Positions 29,753-38,707 of a stretch of 64,000 nt of DNA are shown in pieces. The stretch is from Pseudomonas sp. N3-W (GTDB lineage: Bacteria > Pseudomonadota > Gammaproteobacteria > Pseudomonadales > Pseudomonadaceae), in the NCBI RefSeq assembly GCF_024970185.1, contig NZ_CP103965.1, forward strand, positions 2,166,001 through 2,230,000, given 5' to 3'. Numbering within the stretch: the first letter of the stretch is position 1; each line of letters starts with the position of its first letter. The notes beneath the pieces are model-generated. The model was not told where the DNA came from, did not search any database, and saw only the letters and a list, made by a program, of their open reading frames with translations. The position numbers and the translations under genes are program-made.

Positions 29753-30373
29753 ATGTCAGCCGTTCGCAGCAAGATTTGCGGGATTACCCGCATAGAAGAC
29801 GCGTTGGCGGCGGTCGAGGCCGGGGCCGATGCGATCGGTTTTGTGTTTTACGCCAAAAGCCCCCGGGCGGTGACGTTTCAGCAGGCCAGGGCGATCATCA
29901 AGGCTTTGCCGCCGTTTGTGACCACTGTGGGGTTGTTCGTCAATGCCAGCCGTTGCGAGCTGGGGGAAATCCTCGACGCCGTGCCGCTGGACCTGTTGCA
30001 GTTCCACGGTGATGAAGCCGTCGCCGAGTGTGAAAGCTGGAACCGGCCGTACATCAAGGCGCTGCGAGTCAAGGCCGGTGATGACATTGCGGCGGCGTGC
30101 GATGCTTTCCCGAGCGCCAGCGGTATTTTGCTCGATGCCTATGTCGAGGGTGTTCCTGGCGGAACCGGCGAAGCGTTCGACTGGTCTCTGATACCGCAAG
30201 GCCTGAGCAAGCCGATCATCCTCGCGGGCGGTCTGAATCCGGAAAATGTCGCCGAGGCAATCGCCCGGGTCCGGCCTTATGCGGTGGACGTCAGCGGTGG
30301 GGTAGAAGCGAGCAAGGGCATCAAGGATCACGCAAAGATTCAGGCATTCATCAAAGCGGTGCGCTTACGTTGA
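29753..30373 (+). CDS. trpF: Phosphoribosylanthranilate isomerase
   Basis: A TIM-barrel enzyme of tryptophan synthesis. The 206-residue product starts [20 protein letters not shown], with the catalytic Cys in KICGI. It contains DLLQFHGDE and the phosphate-binding [10 protein letters not shown] and [15 protein letters not shown]. The start at 29753 fits this N-terminus; the longer frame adds nothing recognisable. It stands between truA and accD, away from other trp genes, as is common in Pseudomonas. Confidence 0.97.
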   Translation: MSAVRSKICGITRIEDALAAVEAGADAIGFVFYAKSPRAVTFQQARAIIKALPPFVTTVGLFVNASRCELGEILDAVPLDLLQFHGDEAVAECESWNRPYIKALRVKAGDDIAAACDAFPSASGILLDAYVEGVPGGTGEAFDWSLIPQGLSKPIILAGGLNPENVAEAIARVRPYAVDVSGGVEASKGIKDHAKIQAFIKAVRLR

Positions 30374-30555
30374 TGTGACGGCTGGCACACTGCCGCCGTC
30401 CACAGGCATGGCTGAGGGGTTTTGGGTTGTACGCAGGTCACGTTTCGTTGACCCGGCAGCCCGGCGATCATCGCCACACATATGAATTTAGCTCAAGGGC
30501 ATACGCGGGGCCGCGAACCAAAGCGTTCGGGCCGCCGGTACTGGAGAAAGAAAGC

Positions 30556-31476
30556 ATGAGCAACTGGTTAGTAGACAAACTGATCCCTTCGATCATGCGT
30601 TCCGAGGTCAAGAAGAGCTCGGTGCCTGAAGGTCTGTGGCACAAATGCCCGTCTTGCGAGGCTGTGCTGTATCGTCCGGAGCTGGAAAAGACCCTGGACG
30701 TTTGCCCCAAGTGCAACCACCACATGCGTATCGGCGCTCGCGCCCGTATCGACATTTTCCTCGACGCCGAAGGCCGTGCCGAACTGGGCGCGGACCTGGA
30801 GCCGGTTGACCGTCTGAAATTCCGCGACGGCAAGAAGTACAAGGATCGCCTGACCGCCGCGCAAAAGGCGACCGGCGAAAAAGACGCACTGATCTCCATG
30901 AGCGGCACCCTGCTGGGCATGCCGGTCGTCGTGTCGGCGTTCGAATTCTCCTTCATGGGCGGCTCGATGGGCGCCATCGTCGGTGAGCGCTTTGTTCGTG
31001 CCGTCAACTATGCGCTGGAAAACAAGTGCCCGATGATCTGCTTCGCCGCCTCCGGTGGTGCGCGGATGCAGGAAGCGCTGATCTCCCTGATGCAAATGGC
31101 CAAGACCTCTGCGGTGCTGGCGCGTCTGCGTGAAGAAGGCATTCCGTTCATCTCCGTGCTGACCGACCCGGTCTACGGTGGTGTTTCCGCCAGTCTGGCG
31201 ATGCTGGGCGACGTGATCGTCGGCGAGCCAAAGGCCCTGATCGGCTTTGCCGGCCCGCGCGTGATCGAGCAAACCGTGCGTGAAAAACTGCCGGAAGGCT
31301 TCCAGCGCAGCGAATTCCTGCTGGAACACGGCGCGATCGACATGATCGTTCACCGTCAGGAGCTGCGTCCGCGTCTGGGTAACCTGCTGGCGCAAATGAT
31401 GGGCCTGCCGACGCCGACTTTCGTCGCGGCACCTATCGAGCCGATCGTGGTTCCACCGGTACCTGCGAACATATGA
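30556..31476 (+). CDS. accD: Acetyl-CoA carboxylase carboxyltransferase subunit beta
   Basis: Transfers the carboxyl group from carboxybiotin to acetyl-CoA, together with AccA, in fatty acid synthesis. A zinc ribbon is formed by Cys31, Cys34, Cys50 and Cys53. The carboxylase core contains [19 protein letters not shown] and [12 protein letters not shown] at 30556 with GGAGAAAG upstream gives 306 residues. The stop overlaps the folC start by ATGA, so the two are translationally coupled. Confidence 0.98.
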   Translation: MSNWLVDKLIPSIMRSEVKKSSVPEGLWHKCPSCEAVLYRPELEKTLDVCPKCNHHMRIGARARIDIFLDAEGRAELGADLEPVDRLKFRDGKKYKDRLTAAQKATGEKDALISMSGTLLGMPVVVSAFEFSFMGGSMGAIVGERFVRAVNYALENKCPMICFAASGGARMQEALISLMQMAKTSAVLARLREEGIPFISVLTDPVYGGVSASLAMLGDVIVGEPKALIGFAGPRVIEQTVREKLPEGFQRSEFLLEHGAIDMIVHRQELRPRLGNLLAQMMGLPTPTFVAAPIEPIVVPPVPANI

Positions 31477-32780
31477 CCGAGCGCACCCTTGGCGAGTGGC
31501 TCGCCTACCTTGAACAGTTGCACCCTTCGGCCATCGACATGGGGCTGGAGCGTTCGCAACAGGTAGCGTCCCGCATGGGGCTGGGCAGGCCGGCACCGAG
31601 GGTGATTACGGTCACCGGCACCAACGGCAAGGGTTCTACCTGCGCATTCGTGGCTTCGTTGCTGCGGGCGCAGGGCCTGAGCGTTGGCGTCTACAATTCT
31701 CCGCACCTGCTGCGTTACAACGAGCGGGTGCAAGTCAATGGCGTCGAAGCCACTGACGCCGAGCTGTGCGAAGCCTTTGCCGCCGTTGAGGCGGGCCGTG
31801 GCGACACTTCCCTGACTTACTTCGAAATGGGCACCCTGGCGGCGTTCTGGCTGTTCACACAGGCCAATCTTGATGCAGTGGTACTGGAAGTCGGGCTGGG
31901 CGGGCGTCTGGATACCGTCAATGTGGTCGATGCCGATATTGCATTGGTCACCAGCATCGGTGTCGATCATGCGGATTACCTGGGCAATACCCGCGAATCC
32001 GTGGCCTTCGAGAAAGCCGGCATTTTCCGCCAGGGCGCACCTGCGCTCTGTGGCGATCTGAATCCTCCACAACCGTTGCTGGACAAGGTGCGCGAGCTCA
32101 GTTGCCCGTTTTTCCTGCGCGGTCGCGATTTTGATCTCGGTATCACCGAACACAACTGGCAATGGCGCGGCGTTGACGCCAAGGGGCGTGTGGTCGAATT
32201 GCACGACCTGCCGTTGCTGGATCTGCCGATGGAAAACGCCGCACTGGCCTTGCAGGCGTATCTGTTGCTCGATTTGCCGTGGGTCGATGGGCAAATCATT
32301 GAAGCCTTGAGCGCCACTCGCGTGGTCGGCCGGCTCGACCGCCGTCAATTCGACTGGCAGGGCAAGCGCCTGAATTTGATGCTGGATGTGGGGCATAACC
32401 CGCATGCCGCCGAGTACCTGGCGCGCCGTCTGGCCAGTCGTCCGCCGGTCGGCAAGCGCCTGGCGGTGTTCGGCTTGCTGTCGGACAAGGATCTGGATGG
32501 TGTTGTCGGCGAATTGAATGCTAGTGTCCAGCACTGGGCTGTTGCGCCGCTGGATTCGCCGCGTTCGCGCCCGGTTGCCGAATTAGAGGCCGCCTTGCAG
32601 AACCTTGGCGCTTCAGTAACGTCCTATGCCAGCGTGGCTGCCGCTCTGGAAGGGCAGTGTGCGCAAGCAACCAGCGACGACGAAATTCTGTTGTTCGGAT
32701 CATTTTATTGTGTCGCCGAGGCCCTTGAATGGCTGGCCCGGCGCTCCACGGAGGAAGCGGCAAATGGCTTTGCTGGATAA
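31473..32780 (+). CDS. folC: Bifunctional dihydrofolate synthase/folylpolyglutamate synthase
   Basis: Adds glutamates to dihydropteroate and folates. The protein is 435 residues, a Mur-ligase-like fold. The P-loop is [18 protein letters not shown] (about residues 46-63), and [27 protein letters not shown] and [15 protein letters not shown] follow. It overlaps accD at the front and the SPOR gene (17 bp) at the back, forming a tight accD-folC-SPOR-cvpA-purF order typical of gamma-proteobacteria. Confidence 0.97.
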   Translation: MTERTLGEWLAYLEQLHPSAIDMGLERSQQVASRMGLGRPAPRVITVTGTNGKGSTCAFVASLLRAQGLSVGVYNSPHLLRYNERVQVNGVEATDAELCEAFAAVEAGRGDTSLTYFEMGTLAAFWLFTQANLDAVVLEVGLGGRLDTVNVVDADIALVTSIGVDHADYLGNTRESVAFEKAGIFRQGAPALCGDLNPPQPLLDKVRELSCPFFLRGRDFDLGITEHNWQWRGVDAKGRVVELHDLPLLDLPMENAALALQAYLLLDLPWVDGQIIEALSATRVVGRLDRRQFDWQGKRLNLMLDVGHNPHAAEYLARRLASRPPVGKRLAVFGLLSDKDLDGVVGELNASVQHWAVAPLDSPRSRPVAELEAALQNLGASVTSYASVAAALEGQCAQATSDDEILLFGSFYCVAEALEWLARRSTEEAANGFAG

Positions 32781-33417
32781 AGCGTACAAGCAGCGCATGG
32801 TCGGTGCCCTGGTGCTGGTGGCGCTGGCAGTGATTTTTCTGCCGATGCTGTTTTCCCGTCAGGATGAACAGCGTCAGGTGGTGGTCGAAGCGCCTGCCGC
32901 GCCGCATGCGCCTGCGTTGCCGCAAGTGCAGGTGCAGCCAGTGGTCGTGCCTGAGCCGCAAGCGTTGCCTCAGGAGCCGGTGCCAAGCGATGATGACATT
33001 GCCGAACAGCAAGCGCCGTCGACACCGATTGCTCCGGCACCAGCGCCCGTTGCCAAGCCGGTAGCGCAAGCGCAAGCGCCAGCACCTGCGGCCAAGCCAG
33101 CGCCGGCACCGGCCCAGCCGATTGCCGCTGCGCCGGCAAAACCGGACACCACCCAGAGCCGCGTCGATGCCAATGGCCTGTCAATCAGCTGGTCGGTGCA
33201 ACTGGCCAGCCTGTCGAGTCGTGACAGCGCCGAGTCCTTGCAGAAAACCCTGCGCAGCCAAGGCTATAACGCCTACATTCGTTCGGCTGACGGCAAGAAT
33301 CGGGTGTTTGTCGGTCCGCTGATCGAGCGCGCCGAAGCCGATCGCCTGCGTGACTTGTTGGGCCGCCAGCAGAACCTCAAGGGTTTTGTGGTGCGTTTCC
33401 AGCCTGAGCGCGGTTAA
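32764..33417 (+). CDS. SPOR-domain cell-division protein (DedD-like)
   Basis: A 217-residue inner-membrane protein. A short cytoplasmic N-terminus is followed by one membrane helix (about residues 12-30, MVGALVLVALAVIFLPMLF), then a Pro/Ala/Gln-rich periplasmic linker (about 35-130) and a C-terminal SPOR domain (about 138-215, ISWSVQLASLSSRDSAESL). SPOR domains bind denuded septal peptidoglycan, so it should act at the division site. ATG at 32764 lies inside the 3' end of folC. Confidence 0.9.
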   Translation: MALLDKAYKQRMVGALVLVALAVIFLPMLFSRQDEQRQVVVEAPAAPHAPALPQVQVQPVVVPEPQALPQEPVPSDDDIAEQQAPSTPIAPAPAPVAKPVAQAQAPAPAAKPAPAPAQPIAAAPAKPDTTQSRVDANGLSISWSVQLASLSSRDSAESLQKTLRSQGYNAYIRSADGKNRVFVGPLIERAEADRLRDLLGRQQNLKGFVVRFQPERG

Positions 33418-33515
33418 CGCTATCGCCTTGATTTGCAATGCACTGACAATCGCAGCTTACCGATAAGCATGGGCTCTGCTAAAATGCGCCGCCTTATCCG
33501 TCTGTAGGCTGCACT

Positions 33516-34076
33516 GTGCCATTTACCTGGGTTGACTGGGCGATCGTTGCAATCGTCGCCATCTCCGCATTGATCAGTTTGAGCCGCGGCTTCGTCAAGG
33601 AAGCGCTATCGCTGGTGACCTGGATCATCGCAGGAGTCGTCGCCTGGATGTTCGGTGGTTCATTGTCCGAGTACCTCGCCGGATACATCGAAACGCCGTC
33701 GGCTCGCGTGATCGCGGGCTGTGCCATCATGTTTGTCGCCACGTTAATCGTGGGCGCAATGATCAATTATCTTATCGGCGAACTGGTTCGCGTCACCGGA
33801 CTCTCCGGGACCGACCGATTCCTCGGCATGGCCTTCGGCGCCGCGCGTGGCGTGTTGCTGGTGGTCGTGGCGGTCGGGCTCTTGAGCCTGGGGCCGGTAC
33901 AGCAGGACGGGTGGTGGAAAGAATCACAACTCGTGCCAAAATTTTTATTGGTTGCAGACTGGTCCAAAAACCTGATCCTGGGGTGGAGCAGTCAGTGGCT
34001 TGCCAGCGGTATCAGCGTACCCGCTGAACTACCGTTCAAGGAGCATCTCTTGCCGACGGCCAAAACGCCTCAGTGA
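33516..34076 (+). CDS. cvpA: CvpA family inner-membrane protein
   Basis: A 186-residue protein with four predicted membrane helices (WVDWAIVAIVAISALISL at the start). It is named for colicin V production in E. coli and more generally linked to envelope homeostasis. The start is GTG at 33516. It is immediately upstream of purF, the usual order. Confidence 0.93.
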   Translation: MPFTWVDWAIVAIVAISALISLSRGFVKEALSLVTWIIAGVVAWMFGGSLSEYLAGYIETPSARVIAGCAIMFVATLIVGAMINYLIGELVRVTGLSGTDRFLGMAFGAARGVLLVVVAVGLLSLGPVQQDGWWKESQLVPKFLLVADWSKNLILGWSSQWLASGISVPAELPFKEHLLPTAKTPQ

Positions 34077-34117
34077 GTTGTGTTCAGTTCAGATCCATTA
34101 AGTAGGGGTTGCGTCGC

Positions 34118-35623
34118 ATGTGTGGCATCGTCGGTATCGTCGGTAAGTCGAACGTCAATCAGGCGCTGTATGACGCGCTAACCGTCCTCCAGCACCGCGG
34201 CCAGGACGCTGCCGGTATTGTCACCAGCCATGATGGCCGGTTATTCCTGCGCAAGGACAATGGTCTGGTGCGTGACGTGTTTCATCAGCGTCATATGCAG
34301 CGCCTGGTCGGTCACATGGGTATCGGCCATGTGCGTTACCCGACCGCAGGCAGCTCGACGTCGGCCGAAGCTCAACCGTTTTACGTCAACTCGCCTTACG
34401 GCATCACCCTGGCGCACAACGGCAATCTGACCAACGTTGAACAACTGGCCAAGGAGATTTACGAATCTGACCTGCGCCACGTCAACACCAATTCCGATTC
34501 GGAAGTGCTGCTCAACGTGTTCGCACACGAGCTGGCCCAGCGCGGCAAGTTGCAGCCGACCGAAGAGGACGTGTTTGCTGCCGTCACTGACGTGCACAAC
34601 CGTTGCGTCGGTGGCTACGCCGTCGTGGCGATGGTGACCGGTTACGGCATCGTCGGCTTCCGCGACCCGCACGGCATCCGTCCGATCGTCTTCGGCCAGC
34701 GTCATACCGACGAAGGCGTCGAGTACATGATCGCCTCCGAAAGCGTGTCCCTGGACGTGCTCGGGTTCACCCTGATTCGCGACCTGGCACCGGGCGAAGC
34801 GGTCTACATCACTGAAGACGGCAAGCTGCACACCCGTCAGTGTGCGACCAACCCGTCCCTGACCCCGTGCATCTTCGAACACGTCTACCTGGCGCGTCCG
34901 GATTCGATCATCGACGGCGTGTCGGTCTACAAGGCCCGTCTGCGCATGGGTGAGAAACTCGCCGACAAGATCCTGCGCGAGCGTCCTGAGCACGATATCG
35001 ACGTGGTCATCCCGATCCCGGACACCAGCCGCACTGCGGCCCTGGAGCTGGCGAACCACCTGGGCGTGAAATTCCGCGAAGGCTTCGTGAAGAACCGCTA
35101 CATCGGCCGCACCTTCATCATGCCGGGCCAGGCTGCGCGGAAAAAATCCGTACGCCAGAAGCTCAACGCCATCGAGCTGGAATTTCGCGGCAAGAACGTG
35201 ATGCTGGTGGACGACTCGATCGTTCGCGGCACGACGTGCAAGCAGATTATCCAGATGGCTCGCGAAGCCGGCGCCAAGAACGTCTACTTCTGTTCCGCCG
35301 CCCCGGCCGTTCGTTACCCGAACGTCTACGGCATCGACATGCCAAGCGCTCACGAGCTGATCGCGCACAACCGTTCGACCCAGGACGTGGCCGACCTGAT
35401 CGGCGCCGACTGGCTGATCTATCAGGACTTGCCTGACTTGATCGAAGCGGTCGGTGGCGGCAAGATCAAGATCGAGAAGTTCGATTGCGCGGTGTTCGAC
35501 GGCCAGTACGTCACCGGTGATATCGACGAGGCTTACCTGAACAAGATCGAGCAGGCACGCAACGATGCCTCCAAGGTCAAGACCCAGGCAGTCAGTGCGA
35601 TCATTGATCTGTACAACAACTGA
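34118..35623 (+). CDS. purF: Amidophosphoribosyltransferase
   Basis: First step of purine synthesis: PRPP plus glutamine gives phosphoribosylamine. The ATG at 34118 is chosen because it gives MCGIVGIVG, with the essential Cys2 nucleophile exposed after Met removal. The three residues encoded upstream at 34109 would hide it. The 501-residue protein has the glutaminase domain (2-235) and the phosphoribosyltransferase domain with [17 protein letters not shown] near residue 365. Confidence 0.98.
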   Translation: MCGIVGIVGKSNVNQALYDALTVLQHRGQDAAGIVTSHDGRLFLRKDNGLVRDVFHQRHMQRLVGHMGIGHVRYPTAGSSTSAEAQPFYVNSPYGITLAHNGNLTNVEQLAKEIYESDLRHVNTNSDSEVLLNVFAHELAQRGKLQPTEEDVFAAVTDVHNRCVGGYAVVAMVTGYGIVGFRDPHGIRPIVFGQRHTDEGVEYMIASESVSLDVLGFTLIRDLAPGEAVYITEDGKLHTRQCATNPSLTPCIFEHVYLARPDSIIDGVSVYKARLRMGEKLADKILRERPEHDIDVVIPIPDTSRTAALELANHLGVKFREGFVKNRYIGRTFIMPGQAARKKSVRQKLNAIELEFRGKNVMLVDDSIVRGTTCKQIIQMAREAGAKNVYFCSAAPAVRYPNVYGIDMPSAHELIAHNRSTQDVADLIGADWLIYQDLPDLIEAVGGGKIKIEKFDCAVFDGQYVTGDIDEAYLNKIEQARNDASKVKTQAVSAIIDLYNN

Positions 35624-35629
35624 GTTTCT

Positions 35630-35654
35630 ACCGGCCCTGAGGGGCCGGTTTTGT
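35630..35654 (+). terminator. Terminator of purF
   Basis: ACCGGCCC facing GGGCCGGT with a short loop, followed by TTTGT. Confidence 0.75.
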
Positions 35655-35697
35655 ATCTACTGTTTGTATTTCCGAGAATAGGGCAAGGAGTGACAGC

Positions 35698-36909
35698 ATG
35701 AGTCAGGATTGGGATGCCGGTCGGCTGGACAGCGACCTCGAAGGCGTAGCGTTCGATACCCTGGCCGTACGCGCCGGCCAGCACCGCACGCCGGAAGGCG
35801 AACACGGTGATCCGATGTTCTTCACTTCCAGCTACGTCTTCCGTACCGCTGCCGACGCCGCCGCACGGTTTGCCGGCGAAGTGCCGGGCAACGTCTACTC
35901 GCGCTACACCAACCCGACCGTGCGCTCGTTCGAGGAGCGTATTGCCGCGCTGGAAGGCGCCGAGCAGGCCGTGGCCACCGCCACCGGCATGGCCGCGATC
36001 ATGGCAGTGGTGATGAGCCTGTGCAGTGCTGGCGATCATGTGCTGGTATCGCGCAGCGTGTTCGGTTCGACCATCAGCCTGTTCGAAAAGTACTTCAAGC
36101 GTTTTGGTGTCGAAGTCGACTACGTGCCGCTGGCTGAATTGTCCGGCTGGGAGGCGGCGATCAAGGCCAACACCAAATTGCTGTTCGTCGAATCGCCGTC
36201 CAACCCGCTGGCTGAACTGGTGGACATTGCGGCGCTGTCGAAAATCGCTCACGCCAAAGGCGCGATGCTGGTGGTCGACAACTGCTTCTGTACCCCGGCC
36301 CTGCAACAGCCGCTGAAGCTGGGCGCGGACATCGTCGTGCACTCGGCGACCAAGTTCATCGACGGTCAGGGCCGTTGCATGGGTGGCGTGGTGGCCGGTC
36401 GCAGCGAGCAGATGAAAGAAGTGGTCGGTTTCCTGCGCACTGCCGGGCCAACCCTGAGCCCGTTCAACGCCTGGATCTTCCTCAAGGGCCTGGAAACCCT
36501 GAACCTGCGGATGAAGGCGCACTGCGCCAACGCCCAGCAACTGGCCGAATGGCTGGAGCAGCAGGACGGCATCGAGAAAGTCCATTACGCCGGTCTCAAG
36601 AGCCATCCGCAGCATGAGCTGGCCCAGCGTCAGCAGAAAGGCTTCGGGGCGGTTGTGAGCTTTGAGGTCAAGGGCGGCAAAGAGGGCGCCTGGCGCTTTA
36701 TCGATGCGACCCGTTTGATTTCCATTACCGCGAACCTCGGCGACAGCAAAACCACCATCACGCACCCAAGCACCACGTCCCATGGTCGTCTGGCGCCAGC
36801 CGAGCGTGAAGCGGCAGGGATTCGTGACAGCCTGATCCGCATCGCGGTCGGCCTGGAAGATGTTGCAGACCTGCAAGCCGATCTGGCGCGCGGGTTGGCG
36901 GCCTTGTGA
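35698..36909 (+). CDS. metZ: O-succinylhomoserine sulfhydrylase
   Basis: A PLP enzyme making homocysteine directly from O-succinylhomoserine and sulfide. The 403-residue Cys/Met-metabolism family protein contains [19 protein letters not shown] at the N-terminus, [16 protein letters not shown], and the PLP lysine in [14 protein letters not shown] at about residue 220. It directly follows purF and overlaps the downstream SDR gene by GTGA. Confidence 0.96.
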   Translation: MSQDWDAGRLDSDLEGVAFDTLAVRAGQHRTPEGEHGDPMFFTSSYVFRTAADAAARFAGEVPGNVYSRYTNPTVRSFEERIAALEGAEQAVATATGMAAIMAVVMSLCSAGDHVLVSRSVFGSTISLFEKYFKRFGVEVDYVPLAELSGWEAAIKANTKLLFVESPSNPLAELVDIAALSKIAHAKGAMLVVDNCFCTPALQQPLKLGADIVVHSATKFIDGQGRCMGGVVAGRSEQMKEVVGFLRTAGPTLSPFNAWIFLKGLETLNLRMKAHCANAQQLAEWLEQQDGIEKVHYAGLKSHPQHELAQRQQKGFGAVVSFEVKGGKEGAWRFIDATRLISITANLGDSKTTITHPSTTSHGRLAPAEREAAGIRDSLIRIAVGLEDVADLQADLARGLAAL

Positions 36910-37682
36910 TCGAGTTGGCGACGCCGACGACCGGTACCAATGGCCGCGTTGCACTGGTCACCGGTGCTGCGCGTGGCATTGGTCTGGGTATCGCCGCCTG
37001 GCTGATCAGCGAAGGCTGGCAGGTGGTGCTGACGGATCTGGACCGCGTGCGGGGTTCGAAAGTGGCGAAGGTGCTGGGCGATAACGCCTGGTTCATCGCC
37101 ATGGACGTGGCGGACGAGGCTCAGGTAAGGCTTGGTGTGGCTGAGGTACTGGGGCAATTCGGGCGTCTGGATGCGCTGGTGTGCAATGCAGCCGTTGCTG
37201 ATCCGCACAACATCACACTGGAGAGCCTGGACCTGGCGTACTGGAATCGGGTGTTGGCGGTGAATCTCAGCGGGCCGATGCTGTTGGCCAAGCATTGTGC
37301 GCCGTACCTGCGCGCTCACAACGGTGCCATCGTCAACCTGGCCTCGACCCGTGCTGCGCAGTCGGAGCCCGACAGCGAGGCTTACGCGGCGAGCAAGGGC
37401 GGGTTGTTGGCCCTGACTCACGCCTTGGCTATCAGCTTGGGGCCGGAGATTCGCGTCAACGCGGTCAGCCCTGGCTGGATCGATGCGCGAGACCCGGCAG
37501 TGCGTCGTGCCGAGCCGCTGACCGATGCCGATCATGCCCAGCATCCGGCGGGCAGGGTAGGGACGGTCGAAGACGTCGCGGCGATGGTTGCATGGCTGTT
37601 GTCGCGCAATGCCGGCTTCGTCACGGGCCAGGAGTTCGTGGTGGATGGCGGCATGACCAAGAAGATGATTTACAGCGAGTAA
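36906..37682 (+). CDS. Short-chain dehydrogenase/reductase
   Basis: A 258-residue SDR with [15 protein letters not shown] for cofactor binding, CNAAVAD, a catalytic Ser in [10 protein letters not shown], and the YxxxK motif in [14 protein letters not shown] at 36906 overlaps the metZ stop. An N-terminal tail of about 12 residues precedes the Rossmann fold. The substrate is unknown; coupling to metZ is positional only. Confidence 0.9.
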   Translation: MIELATPTTGTNGRVALVTGAARGIGLGIAAWLISEGWQVVLTDLDRVRGSKVAKVLGDNAWFIAMDVADEAQVRLGVAEVLGQFGRLDALVCNAAVADPHNITLESLDLAYWNRVLAVNLSGPMLLAKHCAPYLRAHNGAIVNLASTRAAQSEPDSEAYAASKGGLLALTHALAISLGPEIRVNAVSPGWIDARDPAVRRAEPLTDADHAQHPAGRVGTVEDVAAMVAWLLSRNAGFVTGQEFVVDGGMTKKMIYSE

Positions 37683-37731
37683 TTTGGGTAGGGACTCTGT
37701 CTTCCTCAATGATGCTGATTGCGCCGTCCTC

Positions 37732-37814
37732 TTCGCGAGCAGGCTCGCTCCCACAGTAGAAAGCATGTTGCCTGAAGAAACGCGATCCATTGTGGGAGCG
37801 AGCCTGCTCGCGAA
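37732..37814. repeat. REPIN (inverted REP doublet)
   Basis: Two perfect 24-bp REP copies in opposite orientation (37732-37755 and 37791-37814) with a 35-bp centre. This is the classic REPIN architecture mobilised by RAYT transposases in fluorescent pseudomonads. No RAYT gene is in the window. Confidence 0.9.
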
Positions 37815-37888
37815 AGCGGTCTGACAGTTACCGGCCTCGTCCGGAATCACCTGATTTAGTCTTTTTCAGAAAAACTTCAATCCTGCTA

Positions 37889-37917
37889 TTGACTTAGGTT
37901 CGCTACCTGCGTAAATT
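37889..37917 (+). promoter_or_regulatory. Sigma70 promoter of the tRNA-Val/Asp cluster
   Basis: TTGACT (37889-37894) and TAAATT (37912-37917) with a 17-bp spacer, followed by a GC-rich discriminator. Confidence 0.7.
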
Positions 37918-37939
37918 TCGCGGCCTCGGAGATGCAAAC

Positions 37940-38015
37940 GGGTGATTAGCTCAGCTGGGAGAGCGTCTGCCTTACAAGCAGAATGTCGGCGGTTCGATCC
38001 CGTCATCACCCACCA
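37940..38015 (+). tRNA. tRNA-Val (anticodon TAC)
   Basis: A 76-nt cloverleaf with acceptor GGGTGAT/ATCACCC, anticodon loop CTTACAA and encoded CCA. Confidence 0.97.
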
Positions 38016-38070
38016 CTTCCGAGAGTCTTGCGAGAGCAAGATGGAAGCTTTTAAAAGCCTCCACCGACGC

Positions 38071-38147
38071 GCAGCGGTAGTTCAGTCGGTTAGAATACCG
38101 GCCTGTCACGCCGGGGGTCGCGGGTTCGAGTCCCGTCCGCTGCGCCA
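38071..38147 (+). tRNA. tRNA-Asp (anticodon GTC), copy 1
   Basis: A 77-nt cloverleaf with acceptor GCAGCGG/CCGCTGC, discriminator G, anticodon stem CCGGC/GCCGG with loop CTGTCAC, and CCA. Confidence 0.97.
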
Positions 38148-38239
38148 TATTTTCCGAGTCAGGCTTGCTTGATTCGAGATTGAAAAGCTTCTGAGTTTTC
38201 AATCAGACGAGTTACTTGGATGAAAGTCCAAAGCGATAC

Positions 38240-38316
38240 GCAGCGGTAGTTCAGTCGGTTAGAATACCGGCCTGTCACGCCGGGGGTCGCGGGTTCGAGT
38301 CCCGTCCGCTGCGCCA
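38240..38316 (+). tRNA. tRNA-Asp (anticodon GTC), copy 2
   Basis: Sequence identical to copy 1; the two are 92 bp apart. Confidence 0.97.
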
Positions 38317-38707
38317 TATCTGCTACAAGGCCCACTGAACGCCTTGGAGCTACGAAGAAAGTCTGCTGGTAATGCCAGCGCCTGCTTCGAGTCGATAGCA
38401 AAGACCCTGGTCGAAAGACCGGGGTTTTTTGTGTCTGAAATTTAGTATTTCCCTCCTTGTCCCTTCGCTCCCCCTCTGTCGAATGCACGACTCTGCCCTC
38501 TGCAACGCGATGGTGTTTCCCTGAGCCTCTAACAATTTTTGTAACTGGTTGTTTGCGGCAAGCGCAGAAACCTTTAAAGTTAACCTTTCGGTCAGCTTTG
38601 CACTGTCAATTCAGCCTTTTGCTTTGTCCAAAAGCGCTCCTGCAAGACTCGAGATCCTTAAGAACATAACCACAAGGGCGGACCCATAACCGCCCAGAGG
38701 ATGATCC
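38317..38707 (+). other. Intergenic region: tRNA terminator, then leader of the molybdenum hydroxylase operon
   Basis: No gene is seen. It holds the terminator at 38403-38431 and an unassigned stretch with moderate AT content. The last 50 bp contain a GGGCGG/CCGCCC hairpin and an AGAGGA ribosome binding site before the ATG at 38708. Confidence 0.5.
38403..38431 (+). terminator. Terminator of the tRNA-Val/Asp cluster
   Basis: A hairpin built on CCTGGTC-GAAA-GACCGGG with a stable GNRA-type loop, followed by TTTTTT. Confidence 0.85.
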
